Source: Brevibacterium atlanticum
GTDB taxonomy: Bacteria; Actinomycetota; Actinomycetes; Actinomycetales; Brevibacteriaceae
Direction of reading: 5' to 3'
Length of the DNA stretch: 64,000 nt
Assembly: GCF_011617245.1 (NCBI RefSeq)
Contig: NZ_CP050152.1
Coordinates: 2,966,503 to 3,030,502 of the forward strand
The notes below the pieces were generated by a model. That model had not been told where the DNA came from. It worked only from the letters and a program-made list of their open reading frames with translations, and searched no databases. This document shows, piece by piece, positions 54,499 to 63,341 of the stretch. Position numbers and translations under genes: made by a program. Position 1 is the stretch's first letter, and every line of letters begins with the position of its first letter.

Positions 54499-56343
54499 AT
54501 GACCCGCGTAGCCGATCGTTTCACTGCCGGATTCGACGCCGAGGTGGTCCGGGCTTGGATCGCCGATGACCCCGATCTGCAGACCGCGACGACCCTGGAG
54601 CACATCCTCGCCGAGGCTGAGGCCGGGGATGCGGCGGCCGTGGCCGATCTCGAGGACCGCTTCGCAGGTCCCCTCGTCTTCGGCACCGCGGGCCTGCGCG
54701 GGGAGATCGCCGCAGGTCCGAACCGGATGAACCGTGCCGTGGTCATCCGGGCCGCGGCTGGCCTCTCGGCATTCCTCGCCGAGACCGTGGGCGAAGGGTT
54801 CCGTGTCGTCATCGGCTGCGATGCCCGGCATAAGTCGTCTGACTTCGCGGCCGACACCGCCGCCGTCGTCACCGCCGCCGGAGGGGTCGCGATCCAGCTG
54901 CCCGAACAGCTGCCGACCCCGCTGCTCGCCTTCGCGCTGTCCCACCTGGGCGCCGATGCCGGGGTCATGGTCACGGCCAGTCACAACCCGCCGGCCGACA
55001 ATGGGTACAAGGTCTACCTGGGCCAGCGCCCGCTGCAAGCCATCGAATCCGATCCTGACGCCGCCCTTGCCGGGGCCGGGGCACAGATCGTCAGCCCGGC
55101 CGATGCCCTCATCGCGGAGAAGATCGCCGCCGTCGAATCGGTCGCTTCGGTGCCGCGTGCCGAATCCGGGTGGGAGCACCTCGATGAGTCCATCGTCGAG
55201 CGCTATCTGGCGCGCATCGACTCTTTGGGGGTGCGAGCGAGTGCGGACCTGTCGATTGTGCTCACCTCGCTGCATGGGGTGGGGGCCGGCGTCGCCGAGG
55301 CGGCCCTGGCCCGCACAGGGTTCACCGATGTTCACCCGGTGGCTTCGCAGCAGGCCCCGGATCCGGACTTCCCGACCGTGTCGTTCCCGAATCCTGAAGA
55401 GGCTGGGGCACTCGATGAGTCCTATGACCTCGCGCGTGAGGTCGGGGCCGAGCTCATCATCGCCAACGATCCCGATGCGGACCGGTTCTCCGCAGCGATC
55501 CCCGACTCGTCGGCGGCCGCCGGTTACCGGCAGCTGACCGGCGACGAGGTGGGGCTGCTCCTCGGTGAGGATGCTGCGAACCGGCTTGCTGCGGGCACGC
55601 ATCATGCGACGGGACCGTTGTCGGGATCTCATGCTCCGGCACCCGTCTTCGCGAATTCGATCGTGTCCTCTCGGGGACTCGCGGCCGCGGCCACGAGCCA
55701 TGGTTTCGACGCGGTGAACACGCTCACCGGGTTCAAGTGGATCTCGCGTGTGCCCGGACTCGTCTTCGGCTACGAAGAGGCTCTCGGCTACTGCGTCGAC
55801 CCGGCTGCCGTCCGCGACAAGGACGGGATCTCGGCAGCTGTCACGTTTGCTGCTCTGGCCTCTCGTCTGAAGTCCGAGGGCAGCAGCATTGAGGCCGAAC
55901 TCGACCGGATCCGGGGCCGCGACGGCTGCTTCGCCACCGCGCCGCTGTCCTTCCGCCTCGACGACGTCTCGCTCATCGCCACGGCCATGGCGAAGCTGCG
56001 CGAGAACCCGCCGGCGACGCTGGCCGGATCCCCCGTGGCCGAGGTCCACGACCTCTCCGCCGGATACGACGGCCTGCCTCCGACCGACGGGATCCTGCTG
56101 CTCTCGGAATCGAATTCACGGGTCATCGTCCGCCCATCGGGTACGGAGCCGAAGCTCAAGTGCTACCTCGAGGTCGTCGCCGAGCCCTCCGAGCTCGAAG
56201 CCGCATCCGAAGCCGACCGACGAGCGGCGGCCAGCGCGGGAGTGAAGGTGCCGACCACCTCGGCGAGTGCCTCACTGGCTCCTGCACTCAAGGAACGCCT
56301 CACCTCGATCACCACCGAACTCAAAACCTTCTTCGCCCTCTGA
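54499..56343 (+). CDS. Phosphohexomutase-family enzyme (PMM/PGM), possible phosphopentomutase
   Basis: The 614-residue alpha-D-phosphohexomutase has all four loops: catalytic serine in MVTASHNPPADNGYKVY, metal loop NDPDADRFSAA, sugar-binding GYEEALGYC, and phosphate loop RPSGTEPKLKCYLEV. No deoB-type phosphopentomutase is in this nucleoside cluster. The position right after punA suggests conversion of (deoxy)ribose-1-phosphate to the 5-phosphate. Annotation as PMM/PGM from homology alone would miss this. AAGGA lies about 8 bases upstream. Confidence 0.9.
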   Translation: MTRVADRFTAGFDAEVVRAWIADDPDLQTATTLEHILAEAEAGDAAAVADLEDRFAGPLVFGTAGLRGEIAAGPNRMNRAVVIRAAAGLSAFLAETVGEGFRVVIGCDARHKSSDFAADTAAVVTAAGGVAIQLPEQLPTPLLAFALSHLGADAGVMVTASHNPPADNGYKVYLGQRPLQAIESDPDAALAGAGAQIVSPADALIAEKIAAVESVASVPRAESGWEHLDESIVERYLARIDSLGVRASADLSIVLTSLHGVGAGVAEAALARTGFTDVHPVASQQAPDPDFPTVSFPNPEEAGALDESYDLAREVGAELIIANDPDADRFSAAIPDSSAAAGYRQLTGDEVGLLLGEDAANRLAAGTHHATGPLSGSHAPAPVFANSIVSSRGLAAAATSHGFDAVNTLTGFKWISRVPGLVFGYEEALGYCVDPAAVRDKDGISAAVTFAALASRLKSEGSSIEAELDRIRGRDGCFATAPLSFRLDDVSLIATAMAKLRENPPATLAGSPVAEVHDLSAGYDGLPPTDGILLLSESNSRVIVRPSGTEPKLKCYLEVVAEPSELEAASEADRRAAASAGVKVPTTSASASLAPALKERLTSITTELKTFFAL

Positions 56344-56408
56344 ATTACTACCTGACGGCGGCTCAACAACCTCGCGCGAGGTTGCTGGGCCGCCGTCAGG
56401 TAGCAATT
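56343..56408. repeat. Palindromic repeat, copy 3
   Basis: The 33-base arms carry three mismatches (aattactacctgacggcgg.. and complement) around the ctcgc/gcgag centre. It starts at the last base of the phosphosugar mutase stop and ends inside the deoC stop, so it fills the whole space between two convergent genes and probably terminates both. Confidence 0.9.
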
Positions 56409-57054
56409 AGAGGGAGTTGAGGATGGACTTGCTGCCGGAGAGGCCGAGGCGGCTTGCGCCGGCGGCGATCATCTCCTCGGCCGCCTCTGCGGTGCGGATG
56501 CCGCCGGAGGCCTTGACGCCGAGGCGGTCGCCCACGGTCTCGCGCATGAGCGCCACGGCGTGCGCGCTGGCGCCGCCTGCCGGGTGGAAGCCCGTGGAGG
56601 TCTTGACGAATCCGGCCCCCGCGGCCTCGGCGCGACGGCAGGCCTCGACGATCTGCTCATCGCTGAGCGCAGCCGATTCGATGATGACCTTGACCAGGGC
56701 GTCGCCACTAGCCTCGACGACTCCGCGGATGTCGGCCTCGAGCCCGTCGAAGTCACCGGCGATGGCCTGGCCGATGTTGATGACCATATCGACCTCGGCG
56801 GCCCCATCCGCGACCGCCTGCGCAGCCTCGGCGGCCTTGATCTCCGGCTTGACCTGGCCGGAGGGGAATCCGACGACGGTGGCGACGACGAGCTCGCCCG
56901 GATCGGTGATCGGCAGCATCGACGGGGACACGCAGATCGCGAGCACCCCGAGATCCTTCGCCTCGGCCACGAGCGCGTCGACGTCGGCCGGGGTGGCTTC
57001 GGGCTTGAGCAGGGTGTGGTCGATGATCGCGGCGACATCGTTTCGGCTGGTCAT
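56407..57054 (-). CDS. deoC: Deoxyribose-phosphate aldolase
   Basis: The 215-residue TIM-barrel aldolase splits deoxyribose-5-phosphate into acetaldehyde and glyceraldehyde-3-phosphate. [27 protein letters not shown], the Schiff-base lysine in FVKTSTGF and the second lysine in [10 protein letters not shown] are all present. GGAGGA precedes the ATG at 57054. It is co-directional with deoA. Confidence 0.96.
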   Translation of the reverse strand: MTSRNDVAAIIDHTLLKPEATPADVDALVAEAKDLGVLAICVSPSMLPITDPGELVVATVVGFPSGQVKPEIKAAEAAQAVADGAAEVDMVINIGQAIAGDFDGLEADIRGVVEASGDALVKVIIESAALSDEQIVEACRRAEAAGAGFVKTSTGFHPAGGASAHAVALMRETVGDRLGVKASGGIRTAEAAEEMIAAGASRLGLSGSKSILNSL

Positions 57055-57107
57055 GGGTTCCTCCAAAGTGACTGGTACGGTGGCTTCAGGGCTGCGGTGG
57101 CAGAGGC

Positions 57108-58397
57108 TCAGCTGATCTTCTCGAACACGATCGACTCCGGCACCGAGGCGGCGTCCCCGCCGATCTCGACCGCGGAGTCGAGCGCGTCGATCGCCCGGGC
57201 GAAACGCTCGGGAGTCTCCGTGTGCAGGGTCATCAGCGGCTGTCCCGCGGTGACGGTGTCACCGGGCTTTGCGTGGAGTTCGATGCCGGCCACGGCCTGC
57301 ACCGGGTCCTCCTTGCGGGCGCGGCCGGCTCCGAGCCGCCACGAGGCGACTCCCACCGACAGAGCGTCGAGCCTCGTCAGCACCCCGGACTCGGAGGCGG
57401 TGACGACCTCGGTGTGCTCGGCCACGGGCAGGGCGGCCTCCGGATCGCCGTCCTGGGCCCGGATCATCGCGTTCCACTTGTCCATGGCCCGACCGTCGGA
57501 CAGGGCGGCGCGCACGTCGACGCCGGTCTTCCCGGCCAGGCGCAGCATCTCTTCGGCCAGGGCCACCGTCAGGTCGACGACATCACGCGGTCCGCCACCG
57601 GCGAGGACCTCGACGGATTCGCGGACCTCGAGGGCATTGCCGACCGTCAGACCCAGTGGCGTGGACATGTCGGTGAGCAGGGCCGAGGTCTTCACCCCGG
57701 CGGCCGTGCCGAGGTCGACCATGGTCCGCGCCAGCTTCTGTGCCTTCGCGAGGTCCTTCATGAACGCACCCGAGCCGACCTTGACGTCGAGGACGAGACC
57801 ACCGGTGCCCTCGGCGATCTTCTTCGACATGATCGACGAGGCGATGAGCGGAATGCAGTCGACGGTCGAGGTGGTGTCGCGCAGAGCATAGAGCTTCCTG
57901 TCCGCCGGGGCCAGCCCGGATCCGGCCGCGCAGATGACAGCGCCGATGTCCTCGAGTTGGGTCAGGATCGCCTCGTTGCTCAGCCCCGCCTGCCAGCCGG
58001 GAATGGACTCGAGCTTGTCCAGAGTCCCGCCCGTGTGGCCGAGGCCGCGGCCGGAGAGCTGCGGCACGGCGACGTCGAAGACCGCGACGAGCGGGGCCAG
58101 CGGCAGGGTGATCTTGTCCCCGACTCCCCCGGTCGAATGCTTGTCCGACGTCGGATGCGACAGCGTCGAGAAGTCCATCCGCTCACCGGACGCGATCATC
58201 GCCTGCGTCCAGTCGGCGATCTCGCGCGGTTCCATGTCGTTGATGAAGATCGCCATGGCCAGCGCCGCCATCTGCTCGTCGGCGACGACCCCACGGATGT
58301 AGGCGTCGATGACCCAGTCGATCTGCTCTCTGCTCAGCGTCTTCCCGTCGCGTTTGATCGCGATGACGTCGACTGCGTCGAATGCCTCTACTGTCAC
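57108..58397 (-). CDS. deoA: Thymidine phosphorylase
   Basis: The 429-residue pyrimidine nucleoside phosphorylase has the family signature [20 protein letters not shown] and the phosphate/nucleoside-binding [12 protein letters not shown] and [13 protein letters not shown]-terminal alpha/beta domain ([17 protein letters not shown]) completes it. The GTG start at 58397 has AGAAGGA 8 bases upstream. Product deoxyribose-1-phosphate would feed the mutase and deoC. Confidence 0.96.
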   Translation of the reverse strand: MTVEAFDAVDVIAIKRDGKTLSREQIDWVIDAYIRGVVADEQMAALAMAIFINDMEPREIADWTQAMIASGERMDFSTLSHPTSDKHSTGGVGDKITLPLAPLVAVFDVAVPQLSGRGLGHTGGTLDKLESIPGWQAGLSNEAILTQLEDIGAVICAAGSGLAPADRKLYALRDTTSTVDCIPLIASSIMSKKIAEGTGGLVLDVKVGSGAFMKDLAKAQKLARTMVDLGTAAGVKTSALLTDMSTPLGLTVGNALEVRESVEVLAGGGPRDVVDLTVALAEEMLRLAGKTGVDVRAALSDGRAMDKWNAMIRAQDGDPEAALPVAEHTEVVTASESGVLTRLDALSVGVASWRLGAGRARKEDPVQAVAGIELHAKPGDTVTAGQPLMTLHTETPERFARAIDALDSAVEIGGDAASVPESIVFEKIS

Positions 58398-58505
58398 AGT
58401 CTCATTCCTTCTCTGTCATCGTTCGCTTGCCCGCCGAGGTTGAGCTCCCGTCCGCCGAGGCGGTGACACGGGTTAGGGCCGGCCGCCTCGGCGGGGGTGG
58501 GATCG

Positions 58506-58997
58506 TCAGTGCTTCGCCGTGTGGTCGGGCTCGGAGGCGCCCAGGTGGTCGGGTCCGAAAGCTTCGGGCAGCACCACGGACATGGGGGCGCGTCCGCTGG
58601 GCATGTTGAGCACGAGGTCATCACCGCCGTGTTCGAACAGCAGCTGCCGACAGCGACCGCACGGCACAAGGGTGTTGCCGTCACGGTCCACGCAGTCGAA
58701 GGCGACGAGCCGGCCGCCGCCGGACATGAACAGATCGGACACGAGCGAGCATTCGGCGCACAGGGTCACGCCGAAGGAGGCGTTCTCGATGTTGCAGCCG
58801 CTGACGATGCGTCCGTCGCAGACGAGCGCGGCGGCGCCCACGGAATACGACGAGTACGGCACATAGGCCTTCGCCATCGCCCGCTTCGCCTCCTCCCGCA
58901 GCAGCGTCCACGTGCCCTCGCTGAGGTCATCGGGTCGGACCGGGGTGGGTTCGTCGCTCCAGACGTGCTCGGATGCGTCGGTGTCGGGGACAGTCAT
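58506..58997 (-). CDS. cdd: Cytidine deaminase
   Basis: The 163-residue homotetrameric-type deaminase converts (deoxy)cytidine to (deoxy)uridine. The zinc site is CAE in GVTLCAECSLV plus PCGRCRQ; substrate residues are in YSVGAAAL and GCNIENASFG. The start at 58997 is preceded by AAGAGG; a longer frame exists without a site. An N-terminal extension of about 30 residues precedes the fold. Confidence 0.93.
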   Translation of the reverse strand: MTVPDTDASEHVWSDEPTPVRPDDLSEGTWTLLREEAKRAMAKAYVPYSSYSVGAAALVCDGRIVSGCNIENASFGVTLCAECSLVSDLFMSGGGRLVAFDCVDRDGNTLVPCGRCRQLLFEHGGDDLVLNMPSGRAPMSVVLPEAFGPDHLGASEPDHTAKH

Positions 58998-59115
58998 GGG
59001 GATACCTCTTCCTTCAGGGTGTGACTGCTGGTGTGTCGAGGGGTGCGGCGTACCCTCGGGTGGACCCGATTCGCCGGGTCCATCGGTGGGAATCATCCCA
59101 TCGCCGAGGTGGGGC

Positions 59116-60399
59116 TCATTTCACGTAGGGAACACCTTCCGCAGCGGGTGGGCGGACCCGACCGACGAAGCCGGCGACCGCGAAGACGGTGACGATGTAG
59201 GGAAGCATGAGCAGCAGCTCGTTGGCCACGGGCGTGCCGATCGACTGCAGCGTGTTGCCGAGACTCTTCGAGAACCCGAACAGCAGTGCCGCCAGCAGTG
59301 CGCCCTTCGGGTTCCACTTGCCCAGGATCATTGCGGCCAGGGCGATGTAGCCCTGTCCTGCCGACATCTCCTTGCCGAAGGCCAGTCCGGAGCCGACGGT
59401 GAAGAATGCTCCGCCGAGTCCGGCGATCGCACCGGCCATGAGCGTGTTGCGCACGCGGGTGAAGTTGACCTTGATGCCGACGGTGTCCGCGGCCTTCGGG
59501 TGTTCGCCGACGGCCCGCATCCGCAGACCCCACTTCGAGCGGAACACGAAGATCTGCAGAGCGATGACGACGACGTACATGATGTAGACGAGGATGTTCT
59601 GGTCGAACAGCACCCGTCCGAGCACCGGGATGTCCGAGAGCAGCGGAATCGGCAGGTTCGGCAGCTTCTGTCGCGCGTTCCACAGTGCCGGGTCTTCGGT
59701 GAGCACCGTCGAGTAGAGGAAGCTGGTCACGCCGACGACGAGGACGTTGAGCACGACGCCGATGATGATCTGGTTGACCCAGTACTTCACGGCGAAGAAC
59801 GTGAGGATCACTGCGACCAGCGCACCGGCGATCGGCGCTGCGAGCAGACCCGCGTACGGGTTCTTCACCACCGAGGCGACGACGGCGGCGAGGAACGCAC
59901 CGGCGAGCAGCTGGCCTTCGATGGCGATGTTGATGATGCCGGAGCGTTCGCCGACGAGACCGCACATGGCGCCGAAGATCAGCGGCACCGACAGTGCCAG
60001 GGCACCGGCGAGCAGAGTCGTCAGCGGAATCACGCCGCCGGAGCCGCCGCCGGCCCAGGCGAGGAACGAGATGACGAAGAGCACGCCGAAGAGCATCGGG
60101 AACCACGAACCGATGCTGATGCGCTTGACGCTCAGGTAGATCGAGGCTGCGGCCATGACGATGAGCAGGATGCCCAGGGTCAGTCCGGCCGTGGTCGAGG
60201 ACACGACAAGATCGGGGATGGCGAAGAAGTCTCCGCCGGTGGCGACCCGGAAGGTCGTCTCACCGTCCCGGCCGATGAGGCCGAAGAAGACGAAGGACAC
60301 GAGCGCGAGGATCGAATACACGATCGGGAACTTCCAAGCGATCGGTGCCAGGGCCCTGACCTGGGTCGAAGGGGTGTTCTCCACGGTCTGAGCAGTCAT
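59116..60399 (-). CDS. Nucleoside ABC transporter permease (second)
   Basis: The 427-residue permease of the BPD_transp_2 family has about ten helices. Family segments are GLVGERSGIINIAIEGQLLAGAF, GAIAGLGGAFFTVG and LAAMILGKWNPKGALLAALLFG. AAGGAGG precedes the ATG, one base after the end of the first permease gene. With the adjacent ATPase, permease and BMP lipoprotein it forms a purine/pyrimidine nucleoside importer. Confidence 0.9.
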   Translation of the reverse strand: MTAQTVENTPSTQVRALAPIAWKFPIVYSILALVSFVFFGLIGRDGETTFRVATGGDFFAIPDLVVSSTTAGLTLGILLIVMAAASIYLSVKRISIGSWFPMLFGVLFVISFLAWAGGGSGGVIPLTTLLAGALALSVPLIFGAMCGLVGERSGIINIAIEGQLLAGAFLAAVVASVVKNPYAGLLAAPIAGALVAVILTFFAVKYWVNQIIIGVVLNVLVVGVTSFLYSTVLTEDPALWNARQKLPNLPIPLLSDIPVLGRVLFDQNILVYIMYVVVIALQIFVFRSKWGLRMRAVGEHPKAADTVGIKVNFTRVRNTLMAGAIAGLGGAFFTVGSGLAFGKEMSAGQGYIALAAMILGKWNPKGALLAALLFGFSKSLGNTLQSIGTPVANELLLMLPYIVTVFAVAGFVGRVRPPAAEGVPYVK

Positions 60400-60400
60400 C

Positions 60401-61633
60401 TCAGTCCTCCTTCCGCTTGAGCACCGGCGTGGGCAACCGGAAGATCGACCTCACCAGGGGTGGGGCCGCGATGAGCAGCACGATGACGGACTGGACGACG
60501 AGGACGATGTCGATCGGCGTTCCCGTCTGTGACTGCATGAGGTAACCGCCTGCCTTGAAGGCTCCGAAGAGCAGACCGGCGAGGAACGTGCCCAGCGGCT
60601 TCGACCGGCCCAGCAGGGCCACGGTGATGGCGTCGAATCCGATCGAGCCGCTGATGCCGCCGGTGAGCTTGTATTCGGTGCCGAGCACCTGTGCGGCTCC
60701 GCCGAGTCCGGCGAGCGCACCGGCGACGATCATGACGAGGATGGTCACCTTCGACACGGAGATGCCGGCGGTGCGGGCCGCGTGCGGGTTGGCGCCGACG
60801 GCTTTGAACTCGAAGCCGATGGTCGAGCGCTCGAGCAGCCACCACACGAAGATCGCGGCGAGGATCGCGAGGACGAATCCGAAATGGAGACGGAACGGCG
60901 CCGGCAGCAGCAGGAACATCTGCGCGGAATCGTCGACGACGCGCGACTGCGGGTTCGCCGAGGTGGTGTGGGTGAACCAGTTCTGTTTGAGCAGGTACCC
61001 CAGGGCGTAGCCGGCGATCGAGTTGAGCATGATCGTCACGATCACCTCGTTGGCTCCGGTGCGCGCCTTGAGGACACCGGCGATGCCGGCCCAGATCGCA
61101 CCGCCGATGATGCCGCCGAGAGCGGCCACGAGCATGTGGACGACCGGGGGAAGCGGCAGTGCATAGCCGAGGAAGCCGGCGATGGTCGCGCCGAGGATGA
61201 CCTGGCCCTGACCGCCGATGTTGAACAGTCCGCAGCGGAAGGCCAGAGCGATGCCGAGGCCGGTGAGGATGAGCGGGGTGCCCGAGACCATCGATTCGGT
61301 CAGCGGGCGGATGGCGCGTTCGGTCGTGCGCGCCTCCCAGTCGAAGACGGAACCGCGGAACAGCGCCGAATAGGCTTCGCCCACGGTGGAGAAGAGGGTG
61401 GCGAAGAAGTCGCCGGGCGCGGCGAAGAAGTTCTCTGCGGCCGCCACGACCTCGGTGTTCGACACGGCGATGAGGACGCCGCCGAGCAGCAGTGCGAGCA
61501 CGATCGCCAGCAGCGAGACGAGCCAGGATCCGGACAGGATCTCCCGCAGCAGGTTCTGCTCCTTGCCGTCCTCGGCCTCGACCTCCGGCGGTGGAGCCGG
61601 TGATGGTGCCGCCGGTGAGATATCAGTCGTCAT
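60401..61633 (-). CDS. Nucleoside ABC transporter permease (first)
   Basis: The 410-residue permease of the same family is recognised by ALAFRCGLFNIGGQGQVILG, ANEVIVTIMLNSIAGY and GALAGLGGAAQVLGTEYK. A long extracytoplasmic stretch follows the first helix (residues 55-110). It overlaps the ATPase gene by four bases (ATGA). Confidence 0.9.
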   Translation of the reverse strand: MTTDISPAAPSPAPPPEVEAEDGKEQNLLREILSGSWLVSLLAIVLALLLGGVLIAVSNTEVVAAAENFFAAPGDFFATLFSTVGEAYSALFRGSVFDWEARTTERAIRPLTESMVSGTPLILTGLGIALAFRCGLFNIGGQGQVILGATIAGFLGYALPLPPVVHMLVAALGGIIGGAIWAGIAGVLKARTGANEVIVTIMLNSIAGYALGYLLKQNWFTHTTSANPQSRVVDDSAQMFLLLPAPFRLHFGFVLAILAAIFVWWLLERSTIGFEFKAVGANPHAARTAGISVSKVTILVMIVAGALAGLGGAAQVLGTEYKLTGGISGSIGFDAITVALLGRSKPLGTFLAGLLFGAFKAGGYLMQSQTGTPIDIVLVVQSVIVLLIAAPPLVRSIFRLPTPVLKRKED

Positions 61634-63267
61634 TCGGTCTCCTCCGCCGAGGTGGTGGCTGAGTCTTCGTCGGCAGCCGGTGCCTCTGTGGTGGCAGGCT
61701 GCGCTTTCTCGGTGGCATCGGTCGCACCGGAGTCTTCGGTCGAGTCCGCGGTCGCGGCCAGCGCCTCCTCGGCCGGGACGCCGGCCATCATCAGGCCGAG
61801 CGCCTCCCGCGAGGTGTCGGGTCCGACGATGCCGACGATGCGTCCGGAGTACATCACGGCGATGCGGTCGGCCAACCCGTAGACCTCGTCGAGTTCGGTC
61901 GAGACGATGATGCAGGGAGTGCCGGCATCGCGTTCGGCGATGACGCGCTTGTGCACGAATTCGATCGACCCGACATCGAGGCCGCGAGTCGGTTGGCTGG
62001 CGATGAACAGGCGCAGCTCACGGCCGAGCTCGCGGGAGAGCACGACCTTCTGCTGGTTGCCGCCCGACAGGGTCGAGATCGGGTCGACGACGCTGCCGAG
62101 GCGGATGTCGAACTCGTCGACCTTGCTTCTAGCCTCTTCGGTGATGACCTTGGGTCTGAGGTTGAGGCCCTTGGCGTAGGGCTGGCGGTCGTAGACGTCG
62201 AGGATCATGTTCTCGCGGATGGCGAATTCGGCGATGATCCCATCGGTCGAGCGATCCTCGGGGACGAATCCGATGCCGGCACCGAGGCGGTCCTTGACGG
62301 ACTGCCCGACGAGGTCCTTCCCGTCGAGGGTGATCGTTCCCAGGCGGGGTTCGGTCAGCCCGATGATCGTCTCCGCGAGCTCGGTCTGCCCGTTGCCCTG
62401 GACACCGGCGACAGCAAGGATCTCGCCACGGCGGACGTCGAAGGACACATCGTCGACGACGACGTTCTCGGCCTTGTCGACGACGGTGAGCCCGCGGACC
62501 TGGAAGGTCGCGTCGCCGGGGTCGGCGTCGTCCTTCTCCGTGGTCAGGGAGACGGCTCGGCCGACCATCTGGCTGGCCAGTTCGGTCTCGGTCGAATCCG
62601 GGGAGGCCTCGCCGACGATCTTGCCGCGTCGGATGACGGTGATCGAGTCGGCGATCGCGCGGACCTCACGCAGCTTGTGGGTGATGAAGACGATCGAGGT
62701 GCCCTGCTCCTTGAGCTGGCGCATGATCGAGATCAGCTCGTCGGTCTCCTGCGGGGTGAGCACGGCAGTGGGCTCGTCGAGGATGAGGATCTCGGCGTCG
62801 CGGGACAGAGCCTTGATGATCTCGACCCGCTGCTGGGCACCGACGGGCAGGTCCTCGATGAGTGCGTCGGGATCGATATTGAAGTTGAAGCGCGAGGAGA
62901 TCTCGATGACCCGCTTGCGTGCCTCTTTGATGTCGAGGAGCCCCAGGCTCTTCGTCGGCTCGTAGCCGAGCGCCACGGATTCGGCGACGGTGAACACGGG
63001 CACGAGCATGAAGTGCTGGTGGACCATGCCGATGCCGGCGGCCACGGCATCTCCGGGGCCGGAGAACCTCACCGGCTCGTCGTCGATGAGGATCTCTCCC
63101 CCATCGGCGTCGTAGAGTCCGTAGAGGACGTTCATCATGGTGGACTTGCCGGCGCCGTTCTCACCCAACAGGGCATGGATCTCGCCCGGTTCGATGGTGA
63201 GATCGATGTGGTCATTGGCCACGAACGATCCGAACACCTTGGTCATCCCGCGAAGCTCGAGTTTCAC
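61630..63267 (-). CDS. Nucleoside ABC transporter ATP-binding protein (duplicated domain)
   Basis: The 545-residue protein has two fused ABC domains of the RbsA/NupA type. Domain 1 has Walker A GENGAGKSTMM, signature LPVGAQQRVEIIKAL and Walker B ILILDEPTAVL. Domain 2 has a degenerate Walker A (GVQGNGQTEL) but an intact signature LSGGNQQKVVLSREL. A Ser/Thr/Glu/Ala-rich C-terminal tail of about 45 residues is appended. GTG 63267 is used; an ATG seven codons later is an alternative. Confidence 0.92.
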   Translation of the reverse strand: MKLELRGMTKVFGSFVANDHIDLTIEPGEIHALLGENGAGKSTMMNVLYGLYDADGGEILIDDEPVRFSGPGDAVAAGIGMVHQHFMLVPVFTVAESVALGYEPTKSLGLLDIKEARKRVIEISSRFNFNIDPDALIEDLPVGAQQRVEIIKALSRDAEILILDEPTAVLTPQETDELISIMRQLKEQGTSIVFITHKLREVRAIADSITVIRRGKIVGEASPDSTETELASQMVGRAVSLTTEKDDADPGDATFQVRGLTVVDKAENVVVDDVSFDVRRGEILAVAGVQGNGQTELAETIIGLTEPRLGTITLDGKDLVGQSVKDRLGAGIGFVPEDRSTDGIIAEFAIRENMILDVYDRQPYAKGLNLRPKVITEEARSKVDEFDIRLGSVVDPISTLSGGNQQKVVLSRELGRELRLFIASQPTRGLDVGSIEFVHKRVIAERDAGTPCIIVSTELDEVYGLADRIAVMYSGRIVGIVGPDTSREALGLMMAGVPAEEALAATADSTEDSGATDATEKAQPATTEAPAADEDSATTSAEETE

Positions 63268-63294
63268 TGCTCCCGGTTCTCCTCACAAATTTGA

Positions 63295-63330
63295 AAACTG
63301 CAGGGCCGAAGATCTCCGGCCCTGCAGTTT
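63295..63330 (-). terminator. Attenuator hairpin between the binding-protein and ATPase genes
   Basis: aaactgcagggccg and its exact complement form a 14-bp stem with an 8-base loop, followed on the minus strand by TTTT and T-rich sequence. It would let most transcripts stop after the lipoprotein gene, giving the usual excess of binding protein. Confidence 0.75.
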
Positions 63331-63341
63331 AACCGATGAGC

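Noticed and set aside
61951..63294. Plus-strand open frame opposite the ABC ATPase
   Set aside because: Both Walker motifs and signatures are on the minus strand. The plus frame has no ribosome-binding site or family features.
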